This document shows, in pieces, positions 25,701 through 32,776 of a stretch of DNA of 64,000 nucleotides. Every line of letters starts with the position of its first letter. Within the stretch, counting starts at the first letter, position 1. Source of the stretch: Brasenia schreberi (taxonomy: Eukaryota > Streptophyta > Magnoliopsida > Nymphaeales > Cabombaceae). The notes under the pieces were generated by a model. That model was not told the origin of the DNA, did no database searches, and worked only from the letters and a program-made list of their open reading frames with translations. A program made the position numbers and the translations under genes. The DNA is taken from assembly GCA_036023115.1 (NCBI GenBank), contig JAYKKT010000090.1, positions 31,227,001 to 31,291,000 of the forward strand, in the 5' to 3' direction.

Positions 25701-28700
25701 ATTGAAAGATGTTTTATATGTTCCCAATATATCAGTTAATTTATTATAAGTTTTTGCATTAACTCAGGATCTAAAATGTCATATAATTTTTGACTCTGCT
25801 GAATGTGTATTTCAAGAATTGAGGACGGGGAGGACCTTTGGTTAGGGTAGTGTTAAAAACGGCCTCTATTTTTGCGAAGAGAATAAAAGAGCAGCCATGC
25901 AATCAACAGTCATTACAGAGAAACAGAGAGAAGATCTATCTCGCTGGCACCAGAGATTAAGACATTTACCACTATCTAAACTTAGAATGTTATTACCTGA
26001 ATTATAATTTGAATTTGAATTGTGAGACTTGCTAGAAGGCAAAACATCATCGAACTTACTTTCCTTTGAGTGAAGAAAAATCCTCTATTCCATTTGAAGT
26101 TGTCCATTCTGACATTTGGGGTCCTTGCTCTACTACATCTTTGCATGGATATAAGTATTTTATCTCATTTATTGATGACTGTACTAGATTTACTATGTTA
26201 TATCTTATGAAGATTAAAGATGAAGTAAAGAACATCTTTCCGATTTACTACCAATTTATCCTCACTCAGTTCCAACATACTATCAAAGTTTTCCGCAGTG
26301 ATAGTGGTGGTGAATTTATGTCTCACTCACTTCATTCTTTTTTTCTTGATCATGAAATATTACATGAGACTTCTTGTGCATATTCTCCTCATACTTTCTG
26401 TCTTTTTGTAGGATTTTAAGCGACAGATTTGTTGCTCCGTAATCGAAGAAAGAGGAATGCAATCTTCCGAGAATTAAGTGATAGAATTTTCCCATTTTTT
26501 TGGGGTTTGGTTGTAATATTTAGGAGCATTACAACCAATCAAAAGAGTTCTAGCAACTTCTAAAATATGACTATTTTTCCTTTCCGAGACACCATTTTGT
26601 TCAGGAGAATATGGTTTCATGAAAAAGTAAGAATCAGTCTGTGGTAGCTAGATCAAGTGCAGAGGCAGAGTATCGTGCTATTGCATTGGGTATGTGTGAA
26701 GGTCTATGGACTATATCACTTCTAGAAGAGATTGGCCTCAAAGGGAATATTCCAATTGAATTCTTTACTGACAGTAAAGCTGCCATTCAAATTGCATTGA
26801 ATCCAGTTTTCCATGAGAGGACCAAACACATTGAAATTGACTGTCACTTTATTAGGAAAAAAATTTCTCAAGGCATTTTCAACTTGATTCATGTACGCTC
26901 AGAGGATCAATTGGCGGATATTTTCACAAAACAAGTACCAGTTAATATCTTTAAGAAGACTCTCGGCAAGTTGGGCATTTCAAGCCTCCAATACCCAACT
27001 TGAGGGGGGGTGTTGGAGATAATTATTTGTTAGTATGAAGATTAGGTATTTAGTGTTAGAGTCTATGTCATAGGTTAGTATATTTGAATGAGTCATACTG
27101 TGTCTCTTATAATTTGGATTCTGATCCATTAGGACCGTGGGTTAATTAAGTAGTGATTAGTACTAATTAAGGGTATATAAGTCTTTTGAGTTAGATTAGG
27201 ATTATATAAACTGCTCTTGTAATTAGGGCTGCAACGTTGAATAAAAGAATGAAGGCTGGCGGCAGCAAGGATAGACTGCACATCCATTCTGTTTCTTATG
27301 GGCTGATTTTTTATTGTTTCTAGTCTTCGTTAAATTCAAGATTGTGGATGAAATCATCACTCACTGTTTGTACTTTCTCTTTCTCTAAGTTCTTCCTGTC
27401 TTCCTCTCGTATAAGCAAAGAATATACTACACCCAAGAATGACAAAGTTTGACTTCTGAGGATGTTCACCTTTCCATTTTCAAAAGTCACTAATACTCCC
27501 ACACTAGATAGAATACTTTTTTTTCTTCTAATTCTACATTTCTGTTCTTGACACAATGGGAACAATCTCCTTGAGTATAATATTGCAGTTCATCCCATAA
27601 GCTTCTGAGTTTTGCATAGTACTTAGTGATAGTGTGGCTTCCTAGTCGATACTTTCAGATTTTCGCTTGTATTTCATATTTTTTAGCTATATTGATTTTC
27701 CTTGAATAAGCACATCTAACAACTGTCAAAATCTCACATACCATATTCAGTACATAAATGTGTTACCGATACTTGGTACCATAGAGTTAATCAATCATGA
27801 GTTTGCGATGGCATTCTCCTTTCTCCATTTTGAATATCTAGAATATGAAGAATGTGGTTGAATCTCATTTTTTCCTTGCAATTAGGGTAAATTCAAGTAC
27901 CCTAAACCAAGTTTTATAATTTTTTCCATTCAATTTTAAAGCACCAGCTTAATACATTGCCTGTAACGACTAACACAAACTCTATTCTAACAAAGGCCCC
28001 TGTCCCCACCCCCATGTCTCCCACGGGTCCCTACATGAGGAAAGAGGAACACTCGAACACATATTGGAGCCCACTTTTACATCTTAAATGAAGCCCTAAT
28101 TTATGTAAAATACATTCATATTCAAGCATACTATTACATATGAGCAACGACAATGAATCTATGAATTTCAAAAAGAGGTGAAACTTTTTTTATTTATTGC
28201 CATGGATAGTTTGTCTTATTTTCATATGGGCCTAACTTTTTAAAACCAATAGAAGAAAGGGTTGGGACCAGGTTTGTGGGGCATGGACCTGCTATCCCAT
28301 CCCTATCCCCACCCCCATTTACACTCTTGAATCTGCCCCATTGGGGGCGGGTCCTCATGAGGAGTGAGGGATCCCCTCCCCATGGACATCCTTAAAAGAA
28401 CCCAAGTTTTATATCAAAGACTCAAGGATGGTATAACCAAAAAAAATTTAAAAGAAGGTATGGGAAAAGTAACTCAAAATTTTGGGAAACTGACAAAAAG
28501 AGAAAGAAAATTTGCATGATTTTGACAATGCTTCTCAAGCTTGGGACTGTTTGAGGAAAATAAATGTAGAAGATTGTTTTGTACATTTGATTTAAGAAAA
28601 CCATGGTGAATGTTCATTTTCTTGTAGAATCAATCAAGGAGCCTTGATAAGTTTGGACACAATGGATGTGTCGATGATTTTCAAAAATATATTGATGAAA

Positions 28701-30408
28701 GAATACTTTTACCTCTTCATATGAAGATTAAGAGGGTAACCTAAAAATGCTAAATCACCACCATCCTCTCCCTAAAGCCACCGAACGGACTTAGTTGTGA
28801 CAGGAACTTTGAGAAGACTCTACACCAGGACCAACTATAAAATTTAATCAACCACCTCTTTTCAAGTCGTCCATAAACAATGAGGAAACCTCGGCAAGAG
28901 GGACTCTTAAATAGTGGCCAAACAAGGGGGCAAATCTTAATTTTACAAAATAGTTTTTACACGAAAGAGTGATTGTCCAAAATCAGAAAGAAAGAAGGTT
29001 GCACTTGCTGAGGGTGAAACCAAGATTATCACTTCTGTTTGCAAGTGACACATTTGAGGAGATACGTAAAGAAAAAGCTTCAGTCCCTGGGTATTATCTA
29101 CTTGCTCCTCATCACAAAATGTTGATTGAGGTGCAGCTTTTCACATGACTTGTAAGATAGGCATCACAAGACTACAAGGTGGGAATTGCTGATAAATCTC
29201 TGACACTCTTAGATCATAAGAACCAGTCATTCAGCATGACAACCATAATTATGACACTGCAATGCACATAGTACGTACCATGAAGAATATCATGAAGAGA
29301 ACCCATAGGTGCAAATTCATATGCAAGAACACGAAGGCTTCCATCGACACAATAGCCAAGCAGCTGTACTACATGCTCATGTTTGAGTCTTGAAACCATT
29401 GATACCTAACAACAGCTTCCACAAGTTTAATGCAAAATATCCATATTAGCAATATTTCCCAATACAAGGGTTCAGTGAAGGAGCCACCCAACCTGCGCAA
29501 GAAATTCTTGGTCTGGCTGCTTACTGACATCTAGCTTTTTGATAGCTGCAGCTTGACCACTTTCCAACTCACCATAATATACTCTTCCATAGGAACCTTC
29601 TCCGATTAAAGCCTTAGAACCAAAATGATCTGTTATCTCATTTAATTCATCCATAGGAATTGCAGAGACTAAAATGGGTTGAACCTTCAATGGCTGTACA
29701 ACCTTAAGAGTTGGTTCTCTGGGTTGACAGGGTCCAACATTGCCTGCATAAATTTCAATCTGATAAGTTCCCAAAATCCAGACATAACTAACACAAACAA
29801 TTGCTAATAGATTAAGGTTTCAGAAAAGAAAATTTCTAACGAGGAAGTCAAAAGTTGTCAAGAGAGAAGGGTTTCCAGTAGGAATTGAGAAACATATCCT
29901 TAAGGCATTGAAAAACAAAATTGCCACTAATTCACAGTTCACAACACTATGAAGCTTAGATCATCATAGAAAAAGTTGCATGAGAGGGAGAATTGAGAAA
30001 CATATCCTTCAATTACAGAAGCATGCTTTGCTCATTTTTAGAACAGTGGTCTGGTGATGTGGTATTGCCATATCTTATGGTGCAGTGACATCATTTATTT
30101 TCTATTTTCATGTTCTAATTTATCCAAACCTGATACTCCAAGTCTTCTTAAAGAAAAGTTTTCGTGATCTCAAATATCATCTTATCAAAAGATAAAAAGT
30201 GCGTTGTTATGATTGGGTCTCACATTTGGTTGTAAAATCCACGGAGATCAAAAGATAGTTTCATGTCGTAGATCATTCATATTGATACTTGAAAAAAAAA
30301 GAAACAATTGGCACTTTAAATGCATATTTAATTTCATCTGCAGTTATTCAGATGCACCTGTATTAACTATAATTTTATCAATCAGTGTCGATAAATGCCA
30401 GAAATCAA

Positions 30409-30474
<66 letters not shown>

Positions 30475-32776
30475 CACACACACACAACCAACCAACTAAC
30501 ACAATCCCCTTCATGTTATCCACTTTATTTTCGGTTGTATGTGAGCCACTTCCTGCATTGTATACATAAACATCCACACTCCATAACAGGATATCTATGG
30601 ACCTTAAAAGAGACCAGTTCACCCATTTTTCATTAGATGTGGATCAAAACATGGTAAACTGAACCCATTTTAGTACTCTTTCTTTAAAAACAAGAAAGTT
30701 TGCATGTTGGTAGGCCCAGGTTTTACCTATTACAGGCTTCTTCCACCAGGAGTATCTGAGCAAGGTGCCACTTTGGCCACCTGGCCATTTTTAGTTTCTT
30801 ACTTATTCTATCTGTTTCAGGATTGTTTGAGACAAAACTCATATAGGTAAACATAACATAATCTCATGAACAACACCAATCTATCTATCCCCATGCTACT
30901 ATTTTGAAAGACGAAGTATGCACTATGTTAAGACTGCAAAGCATGTTTCTGGCGTGACATTACTAAGAGGCCCCCATATCAGAAGAAACTACCCTAGAAT
31001 TACAGACAGACATTTAAACTAATGTTGCTAGTAGCCTATAGTAGGGAGTGTCATTCCAGTCCATCTCAAAATATGTAGCTTATCACACCATAGCATGTAC
31101 CATTATCAATTTTAAGATATCCACCATGGTGCAGCAAATCATATTTTTTAGAAAATAGAAGTAAAATCTGAATAACAGATTGAACAATTAGTCTCTCAAT
31201 AACATATTGAACTTGACTTGTATATGTTGAATATGGTGGAGAAACTGAAACAGGAATATAATAGGCGGACTTTTGTATAGAAGTGAAGACTTCGTGGGCT
31301 TGGATTCATATATGAAAAAACATCAGATAATTAAATTAGACGCACAACCTGCTTATGCAAAGCTCAGGAATGTGGTATCCAACTCACAACAAAAACTGTG
31401 ATAGAGTTTAGACTAAGAAAGCACGACTGGAATTCACAACAATGACCTCCAATTTAACATATCCAGAATTGTAAGACCTTGTTATTGGTTGCAAGAAGCC
31501 TTTTCATATCAAGAACGACCAACTGTTGAGATATGTGCACAAAGTCACAAAAGCATGAAAGGTAAGTCTATCAACAATGAGTTGTTGACTAGGATGGCTA
31601 AACTAGAACACCCATGGTTTAACAAAAGATGATCGGTTAGATACAAATGATGAAAGAGTGGTTGGGGTTTGATGTGTACTGAAGCCCAACTATTGAGGTT
31701 ATTCTTATAATTTTTCCTTTTTGTGGGAACACCCTAGATGTATTGTTTGGGTGTAGATCTCCTATTGTACGTCACAAAAGCATGAAAGGTATCAGTCTAT
31801 CAACAATGAGTTGTTGCCTAGGATGGCTAAACTAGAACACCCATGGTTTAACAAAAGATGATAGGTTAGATACAAATGATGAAAGAGTGGTTGGGGTTTG
31901 ATGTGTACTAAAGCCCAACTATTGAGGTTATTCTTATACTTTTTCCTTTTCATGGGAACACCCTAGATATATTGTTTGGGTGTAGATCTCCTATTGTACG
32001 TCACAAAAGCATGAAAGGTATCAGTCTATCAACAATGAGTTGTTGACTAGGATGGCTAAACTAGAACACCCATGGTTTAACAAAAGATGATCGGTTGGAT
32101 ACAAATAATGAAAGAGTGGTTGGGGTTTGATGTGTACTGAAGCCCAACTATTGAGGTTATTCTTATAATTTTTCCTTTTCATGGGAACACCCTAGATATA
32201 TTGTTTGGGTGTAGATCTCCTATTGTACGTTACTCATTGCAACATTCAAATTTTCTCTAAGGCACCTGTAGACATAGGAGAACAAAGAACCTCCTCTCCG
32301 AACCATGCAGATCTTGTCTTGTGGTTTGTGTGTGTGTTTTACATTTGAATTTTCCATTCCGTCCTTCATTCCCAACAAGAATATCCAAGTCTTCAAATGA
32401 GCTAACATATATTTATGCTACAATAACAGAAGAGAAGGAACCACACTGAAGCACATGAAGTGTCTATGACTTGCTACACCATAGCATGTTCTATAAACTT
32501 GGCAAAATGCATAAATACCATTCATGTGCAGAGGTGAAATTACAACCAACAAAGTCATCCATGCAATCCACAAAAAATGTAAAATAAATATGGCTTTCAA
32601 AGAAGCATGCCAAACGAATGATTTAAAGGATAAGGGTTGAAAATAGGAAAGAAAAGATTTCATTCATTATTCTTGATAAAAGAAAGAAGTTCACCAGGCA
32701 CACTGTACTGAAATGGTCTTTCAGTTGCAGTCGTTTTCTGGTTAGGATCTTCATAACAGCAACTAAAGCAGCTCAT
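1579..32776 (-). CDS. PTI1: PTI1-like receptor-like cytoplasmic kinase (catalytic Asp replaced by Gly)
   Basis: Coding exons are complement(join(1579..1710, 2239..2325, 2423..2555, 10575..10848, 29279..29405, 29493..29743, 32695..32776)), 1,086 bp, 361 residues. All introns are GT-AG and phases agree. The N-terminus MSCFSCC is the Cys-rich start of the Pti1 family, where Cys S-acylation anchors the protein at the plasma membrane. Kinase landmarks are the glycine loop GEGSYG at residues 75-80, ATP lysine K96, DFD at 216-218 (usual in Pti1 in place of DFG), activation-loop T233, and HAPE at 242-245. The HRD motif reads HRG at 196-198, so the catalytic base is missing and activity is doubtful. 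Family role (established): downstream of Pto-type or OXI1-type kinases in immune and oxidative signalling. Length matches the family. Coding introns 3 and 4 are 18.4 and 8.0 kb, filled by retrotransposons. Identity of the family is near certain; activity is inferred. Confidence 0.93.
2239..2325 (-). CDS. PTI1: PTI1-like coding exon 6
   Basis: 87 bp, phase 0 on both sides, encoding [20 protein letters not shown] and following residues up to VAK. It is followed by donor GTCCG. The tandem partial copies carry an 84-bp version of this exon. Confidence 0.92.
2423..2555 (-). CDS. PTI1: PTI1-like coding exon 5
   Basis: 133 bp, starting with the last base of the APE glutamate codon. It encodes [18 protein letters not shown] through [20 protein letters not shown] and TW: kinase subdomain IX and the Pti1-type insert. 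Flanked by TTTGCAG and GTAATC. Confidence 0.94.
3754..4108 (+). repeat. Copia-1 5' LTR
   Basis: 355 bp, TG...CA ends, preceded by target duplication GAAAT and followed directly by the tRNA primer site. Confidence 0.95.
4640..5420 (+). pseudogene. Copia-1 gag remnant
   Basis: The gag core reads [20 protein letters not shown] and continues through a KKYDLIENI helix region. After a frameshift near 4955 it goes on through [11 protein letters not shown], a GRGGYGRGR nucleic-acid-binding patch, and the zinc knuckle [14 protein letters not shown] near 5343-5384. TAG stops replace Gln (near 5139) and Trp (near 5384) when compared with the related Copia-C. Confidence 0.85.
5395..6045 (+). pseudogene. 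Copia-1 protease and pre-integrase region
   Basis: A 216-residue open stretch. [15 protein letters not shown] carries the aspartic-protease motif DSG, with Val in place of the usual Ala/Thr. It continues through the GAG-pre-integrase His-containing segment and ends at SHWH followed by TAG, where the sister copy has CAG. Confidence 0.85.
6046..7060 (+). pseudogene. Copia-1 integrase remnant
   Basis: [10 protein letters not shown] completes the HHCC zinc motif. [12 protein letters not shown] and FRSDNG carry the first two acidic residues of the DDE core, and [13 protein letters not shown] follows the broken stretch near 6460. The integrase C-terminal part ([30 protein letters not shown]) is readable at 6595-7035. 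Confidence 0.85.
7370..8270 (+). pseudogene. Copia-1 reverse transcriptase remnant
   Basis: [20 protein letters not shown] near 7410-7470 opens the RT. The catalytic box reads [14 protein letters not shown] at 7840-7890, followed by [20 protein letters not shown]. Several in-frame stops occur before the YVDD box (near 7482, 7582, 7620, 7678 and 7828). Confidence 0.88.
8290..8800 (+). pseudogene. Copia-1 RNase H remnant
   Basis: [20 protein letters not shown] is the RNase [10 protein letters not shown] block. [19 protein letters not shown] and the family-typical final DQL..IFTK follow. Stop codons interrupt it. Confidence 0.85.
8805..9141 (+). repeat. Copia-1 3' LTR
   Basis: 337 bp. Lacks about 20 bp present in the left LTR around 3883-3902. 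Followed by the target duplication GAAAT. Confidence 0.95.
9989..10115 (+). mobile_element. tRNA-derived SINE
   Basis: TTAGCTCAACTGG at 9996-10008 matches a pol III A box. AGTTCGACTCC at 10041-10051 matches a B box, inside a short palindrome GGGAGTTCGACTCCC. The tRNA-like head is followed by CTTCGGCCTCCC and a purine-rich AAAAAGAAGAAG end. It lies in PTI1-like coding intron 4, antisense to the gene. Confidence 0.65.
10575..10848 (-). CDS. PTI1: PTI1-like coding exon 4 (catalytic and activation loops)
   Basis: 274 bp, acceptor TGCAG above 10848 and donor GTAAGC below 10575. It encodes residues 154-245: [15 protein letters not shown], the HRG catalytic-loop variant, KSSN, DFD, and [15 protein letters not shown]. 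The glycine codon GGC at 10715-10717 replaces the Asp codon expected in HRD; position 10716 is C on the plus strand where T is expected. Confidence 0.94.
11694..11957 (-). repeat. Copia-A 3' LTR
   Basis: 264 bp with TG...CA ends on the minus strand. The segment near 11910-11957 matches 27940-27992. Confidence 0.88.
12329..12384 (+). mobile_element. RTE LINE 3'-tail fragment
   Basis: TCCATGTAGTCGATCCCATG followed by a GGGAAAAGACTTAG and TTATTGTTGTTG tail is the characteristic 3' end of plant RTE LINEs, also seen at 40347 and 48435. It interrupts the RNase H part of Copia-A. No clear target duplication was found. Confidence 0.6.
12400..13031 (-). pseudogene. Copia-A RT C-terminal half and RNase H
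   Basis: On the minus strand [15 protein letters not shown] leads (after a TAA) into [20 protein letters not shown] and [20 protein letters not shown]. RNase H follows as [20 protein letters not shown] near 12520-12450. It continues directly from the RT half at 20905, on the far side of Copia-B. Confidence 0.88.
13036..13469 (-). repeat. Copia-B 3' LTR
   Basis: On the minus strand it begins TGTTAACA (itself a palindrome) and ends TGTTTATA. The duplicate at 20481-20899 lacks the terminal 20-30 bp. Confidence 0.88.
13600..13870 (-). pseudogene. Copia-B RT N-terminal fragment
   Basis: Minus-strand reading gives [18 protein letters not shown], then [20 protein letters not shown] and KARLIAK: the start of a copia RT. 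It stops abruptly about 130 bp before the LTR, so the catalytic core is deleted. Confidence 0.75.
14330..15050 (-). pseudogene. Copia-B integrase remnant
   Basis: Minus-strand [20 protein letters not shown] near 14470-14410 corresponds to the integrase QNGVAERKHRH block. The rest is AT-rich and interrupted by stops. Confidence 0.7.
15153..15377 (-). pseudogene. Copia-B protease region
   Basis: [18 protein letters not shown] contains the aspartic-protease motif DSGAS and the following HMT typical of Ty1-copia. A zinc knuckle [14 protein letters not shown] lies just upstream, near 15460-15515 on the same strand. Confidence 0.82.
15611..15826 (-). pseudogene. Copia-B gag fragment
   Basis: A minus-strand stretch containing [19 protein letters not shown] resembles the copia gag segment before the zinc knuckle. 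Upstream gag continues weakly to the Copia-D insertion point at 16118 and is missing beyond it. Confidence 0.7.
16119..16438 (+). repeat. Copia-D 5' LTR
   Basis: 320 bp. The expected terminal CA reads AA. Followed immediately by a perfect 12-base initiator-Met primer site. Confidence 0.93.
16934..17964 (+). pseudogene. Copia-D gag with two breaks
   Basis: Starts at ATG 16934 and reads [20 protein letters not shown] and [10 protein letters not shown], then meets TGA near 17240. It resumes to CSLC near 17420, where a 22-bp insertion plus 9-bp duplication shifts the frame. It then reads [20 protein letters not shown], a GRGRGRGR basic patch, and a damaged zinc knuckle [14 protein letters not shown] in which flanking cysteines are lost. 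Confidence 0.88.
17433..17454 (-). mobile_element. 22-bp RTE-tail micro-insertion with target duplication
   Basis: The inserted bases are (ACA)n-like followed by ACTAAGC, matching the very end of the RTE LINEs at 40347 and 48435. They are bracketed by CTTTATGTG at 17424-17432 and 17455-17463. Sister gag sequences have no such insert. It looks like an extremely 5'-truncated LINE integration. Confidence 0.7.
18000..18835 (+). pseudogene. Copia-D protease and integrase N-terminal half
   Basis: [15 protein letters not shown] (DSGA protease motif) precedes a 262-residue open frame from 18047. It carries [26 protein letters not shown] (zinc motif), [15 protein letters not shown] and [13 protein letters not shown]. 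The second acidic residue of the DDE core, usually SDNGGE, reads SNNGGE, a likely inactivating change. Ends at TAA near 18833. Confidence 0.88.
18836..19312 (+). pseudogene. Copia-D integrase C-terminal half
   Basis: [20 protein letters not shown] and EVARTLL continue the integrase. [20 protein letters not shown] and [20 protein letters not shown] close it. Confidence 0.87.
19318..20170 (+). pseudogene. Copia-D late RT and RNase H
   Basis: Begins mid-RT with GIFLTQR, then [31 protein letters not shown] and [18 protein letters not shown]. The RNase [10 protein letters not shown] block reads [13 protein letters not shown] with a frameshift. The final [15 protein letters not shown] and LNDTLSKLG segments follow to the purine tract. 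Confidence 0.85.
20183..20484 (+). repeat. Copia-D 3' LTR (truncated)
   Basis: 302 bp. Matches 16119-16420 and ends at AATG, which is shared with the start of the surviving Copia-B LTR. Confidence 0.92.
20481..20899 (-). repeat. Copia-B 5' LTR (truncated)
   Basis: A direct duplicate of 13056-13469, flanked by the CTTTT target duplication at 20900-20904. Contains a local inverted repeat around 20745-20785 (ggctatattaactagccgtt with gagcactagccgttgggga). Confidence 0.88.
20905..21620 (-). pseudogene. Copia-A RT N-terminal half
   Basis: Minus-strand [20 protein letters not shown] at about 20985-20910 carries the catalytic YVDD box intact and ends ELK at the Copia-B insertion. Upstream RT sequence (21000-21620) is broken by stops. 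Confidence 0.85.
21959..22860 (-). pseudogene. Copia-A integrase remnant
   Basis: The C-terminal part reads [15 protein letters not shown] and [20 protein letters not shown] at 22219-21959. The region 22240-22560 keeps [24 protein letters not shown] and [15 protein letters not shown] pieces in different frames. Heavily mutated. Confidence 0.8.
22877..23239 (-). pseudogene. Copia-A protease region
   Basis: [20 protein letters not shown] holds the DSGAT motif, followed by [20 protein letters not shown] and NLLYVHAIT, a pattern shared with Copia-1 and Copia-C. Confidence 0.87.
23304..23536 (-). pseudogene. Copia-A gag C-terminus with zinc knuckle
   Basis: [20 protein letters not shown] is a CCHC zinc knuckle. 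It rejoins gag sequence on the other side of Copia-C. Confidence 0.87.
23542..23897 (+). repeat. Copia-C 5' LTR
   Basis: 356 bp. Its last bases read ATTA where the right LTR has ATCA, so the terminal CA is mutated. Confidence 0.94.
24449..25290 (+). pseudogene. Copia-C gag remnant
   Basis: From ATG 24449, [20 protein letters not shown] and [20 protein letters not shown] are clear; TGA follows near 24687 where relatives have Trp. Gag continues in shifted pieces to a [11 protein letters not shown] patch and a degraded zinc knuckle near 25240. Confidence 0.87.
25288..25980 (+). pseudogene. Copia-C protease and pre-integrase
   Basis: [20 protein letters not shown] contains DSGTT. Reading stops at TAA near 25746 and again at TAG near 25843, where Copia-1 has CAG. 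Confidence 0.87.
26030..26395 (+). pseudogene. Copia-C integrase start
   Basis: [40 protein letters not shown] and [18 protein letters not shown] are readable. The second catalytic acid block is SDSGGE (SDNGGE in relatives), so its Asp is kept. Sequence becomes unrelated just after SCAYSPH near 26392. Confidence 0.87.
26512..26612 (-). pseudogene. inverted integrase segment inside Copia-C
   Basis: On the minus strand this reads [20 protein letters not shown] and [11 protein letters not shown], the integrase block that should continue on the plus strand from 26395. The element is therefore rearranged: this piece is inverted relative to its flanks, and about 2 kb of integrase and RT are missing. 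Confidence 0.85.
26641..27003 (+). pseudogene. Copia-C RNase H
   Basis: An open 120-residue stretch with [56 protein letters not shown] and DQLADIFTK. It is the best-preserved RNase H of the window, but it has no RT in front of it. Confidence 0.9.
27011..27359 (+). repeat. Copia-C 3' LTR
   Basis: 349 bp, preceded by the purine tract TTGAGGGGGGG and followed by target duplication CTCAC. Confidence 0.94.
27360..27934 (-). pseudogene. Copia-A gag N-terminal part
   Basis: Minus-strand [20 protein letters not shown] is the gag start motif. [20 protein letters not shown] and [20 protein letters not shown] end at the Copia-C insertion. It is fused at 27934 directly to a stub of LTR. Confidence 0.85.
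27935..27992 (-). repeat. Copia-A 5' LTR stub
   Basis: Matches the outer ~50 bp of 11910-11957. The rest of the LTR, the primer site and the leader are deleted. Confidence 0.8.
29279..29405 (-). CDS. PTI1: PTI1-like coding exon 3
   Basis: 127 bp, encoding [20 protein letters not shown] and [20 protein letters not shown] (residues 112-153), the kinase alpha-C/beta-4/beta-5 region. Acceptor TTAG, donor GTACGT. Confidence 0.94.
29493..29743 (-). CDS. PTI1: PTI1-like coding exon 2
   Basis: 251 bp, encoding residues 28-111: a Pro-rich linker, [20 protein letters not shown], and ATP lysine in [20 protein letters not shown]. Acceptor TGCAG, donor GTTGGG. Separated from exon 3 by an 87-bp intron. 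Confidence 0.94.
30412..30485. repeat. (CT)n then (CA)n microsatellite
   Basis: About 60 bp of CT dinucleotides to 30471 followed by CACACA, inside coding intron 1. Serine-leucine reading frames across it are artefacts. Confidence 0.95.
31544..32230. repeat. three tandem ~229-bp units in coding intron 1
   Basis: Units start at 31544, 31771 and 32000, each beginning GTCACAAAAGCATGAAAGG and ending near CTATTGTACG. Differences between units are only a few bases, so the expansion is recent or homogenised. No coding function is seen. Confidence 0.95.
32695..32776 (-). CDS. PTI1: PTI1-like coding exon 1 (start)
   Basis: Begins with ATG at 32776 and encodes [20 protein letters not shown] followed by PFQYSVP plus one base. 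The start is chosen because MSCFxCC is the conserved Pti1 N-terminus. An acceptor TTTGACAG ends at 32828, so 51 bp of 5' UTR (32777-32827) precede the ATG in this exon. Confidence 0.9.

Larger units (their letters stand above)
23542..27359 (+). mobile_element. Copia-C: internally deleted element in Copia-A gag
   Basis: A plus-strand element of 3,818 bp. LTRs are 23542-23897 and 27011-27359, both starting TGTTGGAGATAA. A perfect CTCAC target duplication lies at 23537-23541 and 27360-27364. Primer site TGGTATCAGAGC starts at 23898. Gag, protease and the integrase start are present. The middle is lost and replaced by scrambled sequence with an inverted integrase piece, then RNase H at 26641-27003. 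The LTR and protein sequences show it is a close relative of Copia-1. Confidence 0.94.
11694..27992 (-). mobile_element. Copia-A: oldest host element of the nest
   Basis: A minus-strand Ty1-copia element. Its 3' LTR is 11694-11957 (TGTTATAATAG...TCAACA on the minus strand), preceded by the purine tract CCAACTTAAGGGAG. Only about the first 57 bp of its 5' LTR survive, at 27935-27992. Flanks AAGGT (11689-11693) and AAGGC (27993-27997) look like a target duplication with one change. Minus-strand pieces follow in order: gag 27934-27360, zinc knuckle 23536-23304, protease 23239-22877, integrase to 21959, RT to 20905, then RT and RNase H 13031-12400. B and C interrupt it. Removing them leaves about 4.6 kb. 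Confidence 0.9.
10849..29278 (-). other. PTI1-like coding intron 3 (18.4 kb) with nested copia elements
   Basis: Bounded by donor GTACGT (below 29279) and acceptor TGCAG (above 10848). Copia-A occupies 11694-27992, carrying B (with D inside) and C. Outside the nest, 10849-11693 and 27993-29278 show no coding content; GC-rich CCCC/GGGG-containing stretches flank the A insertion point on both sides. Confidence 0.9.

Noticed and set aside
30213..30636. Ser-Leu and Arg-Glu-rich frames on both strands
   Set aside because: Translations of the CT repeat inside a PTI1-like intron.
31544..32230. CRISPR-like regular repeat
   Set aside because: The units are long and contiguous with no spacers, so this is an ordinary tandem duplication in plant DNA.
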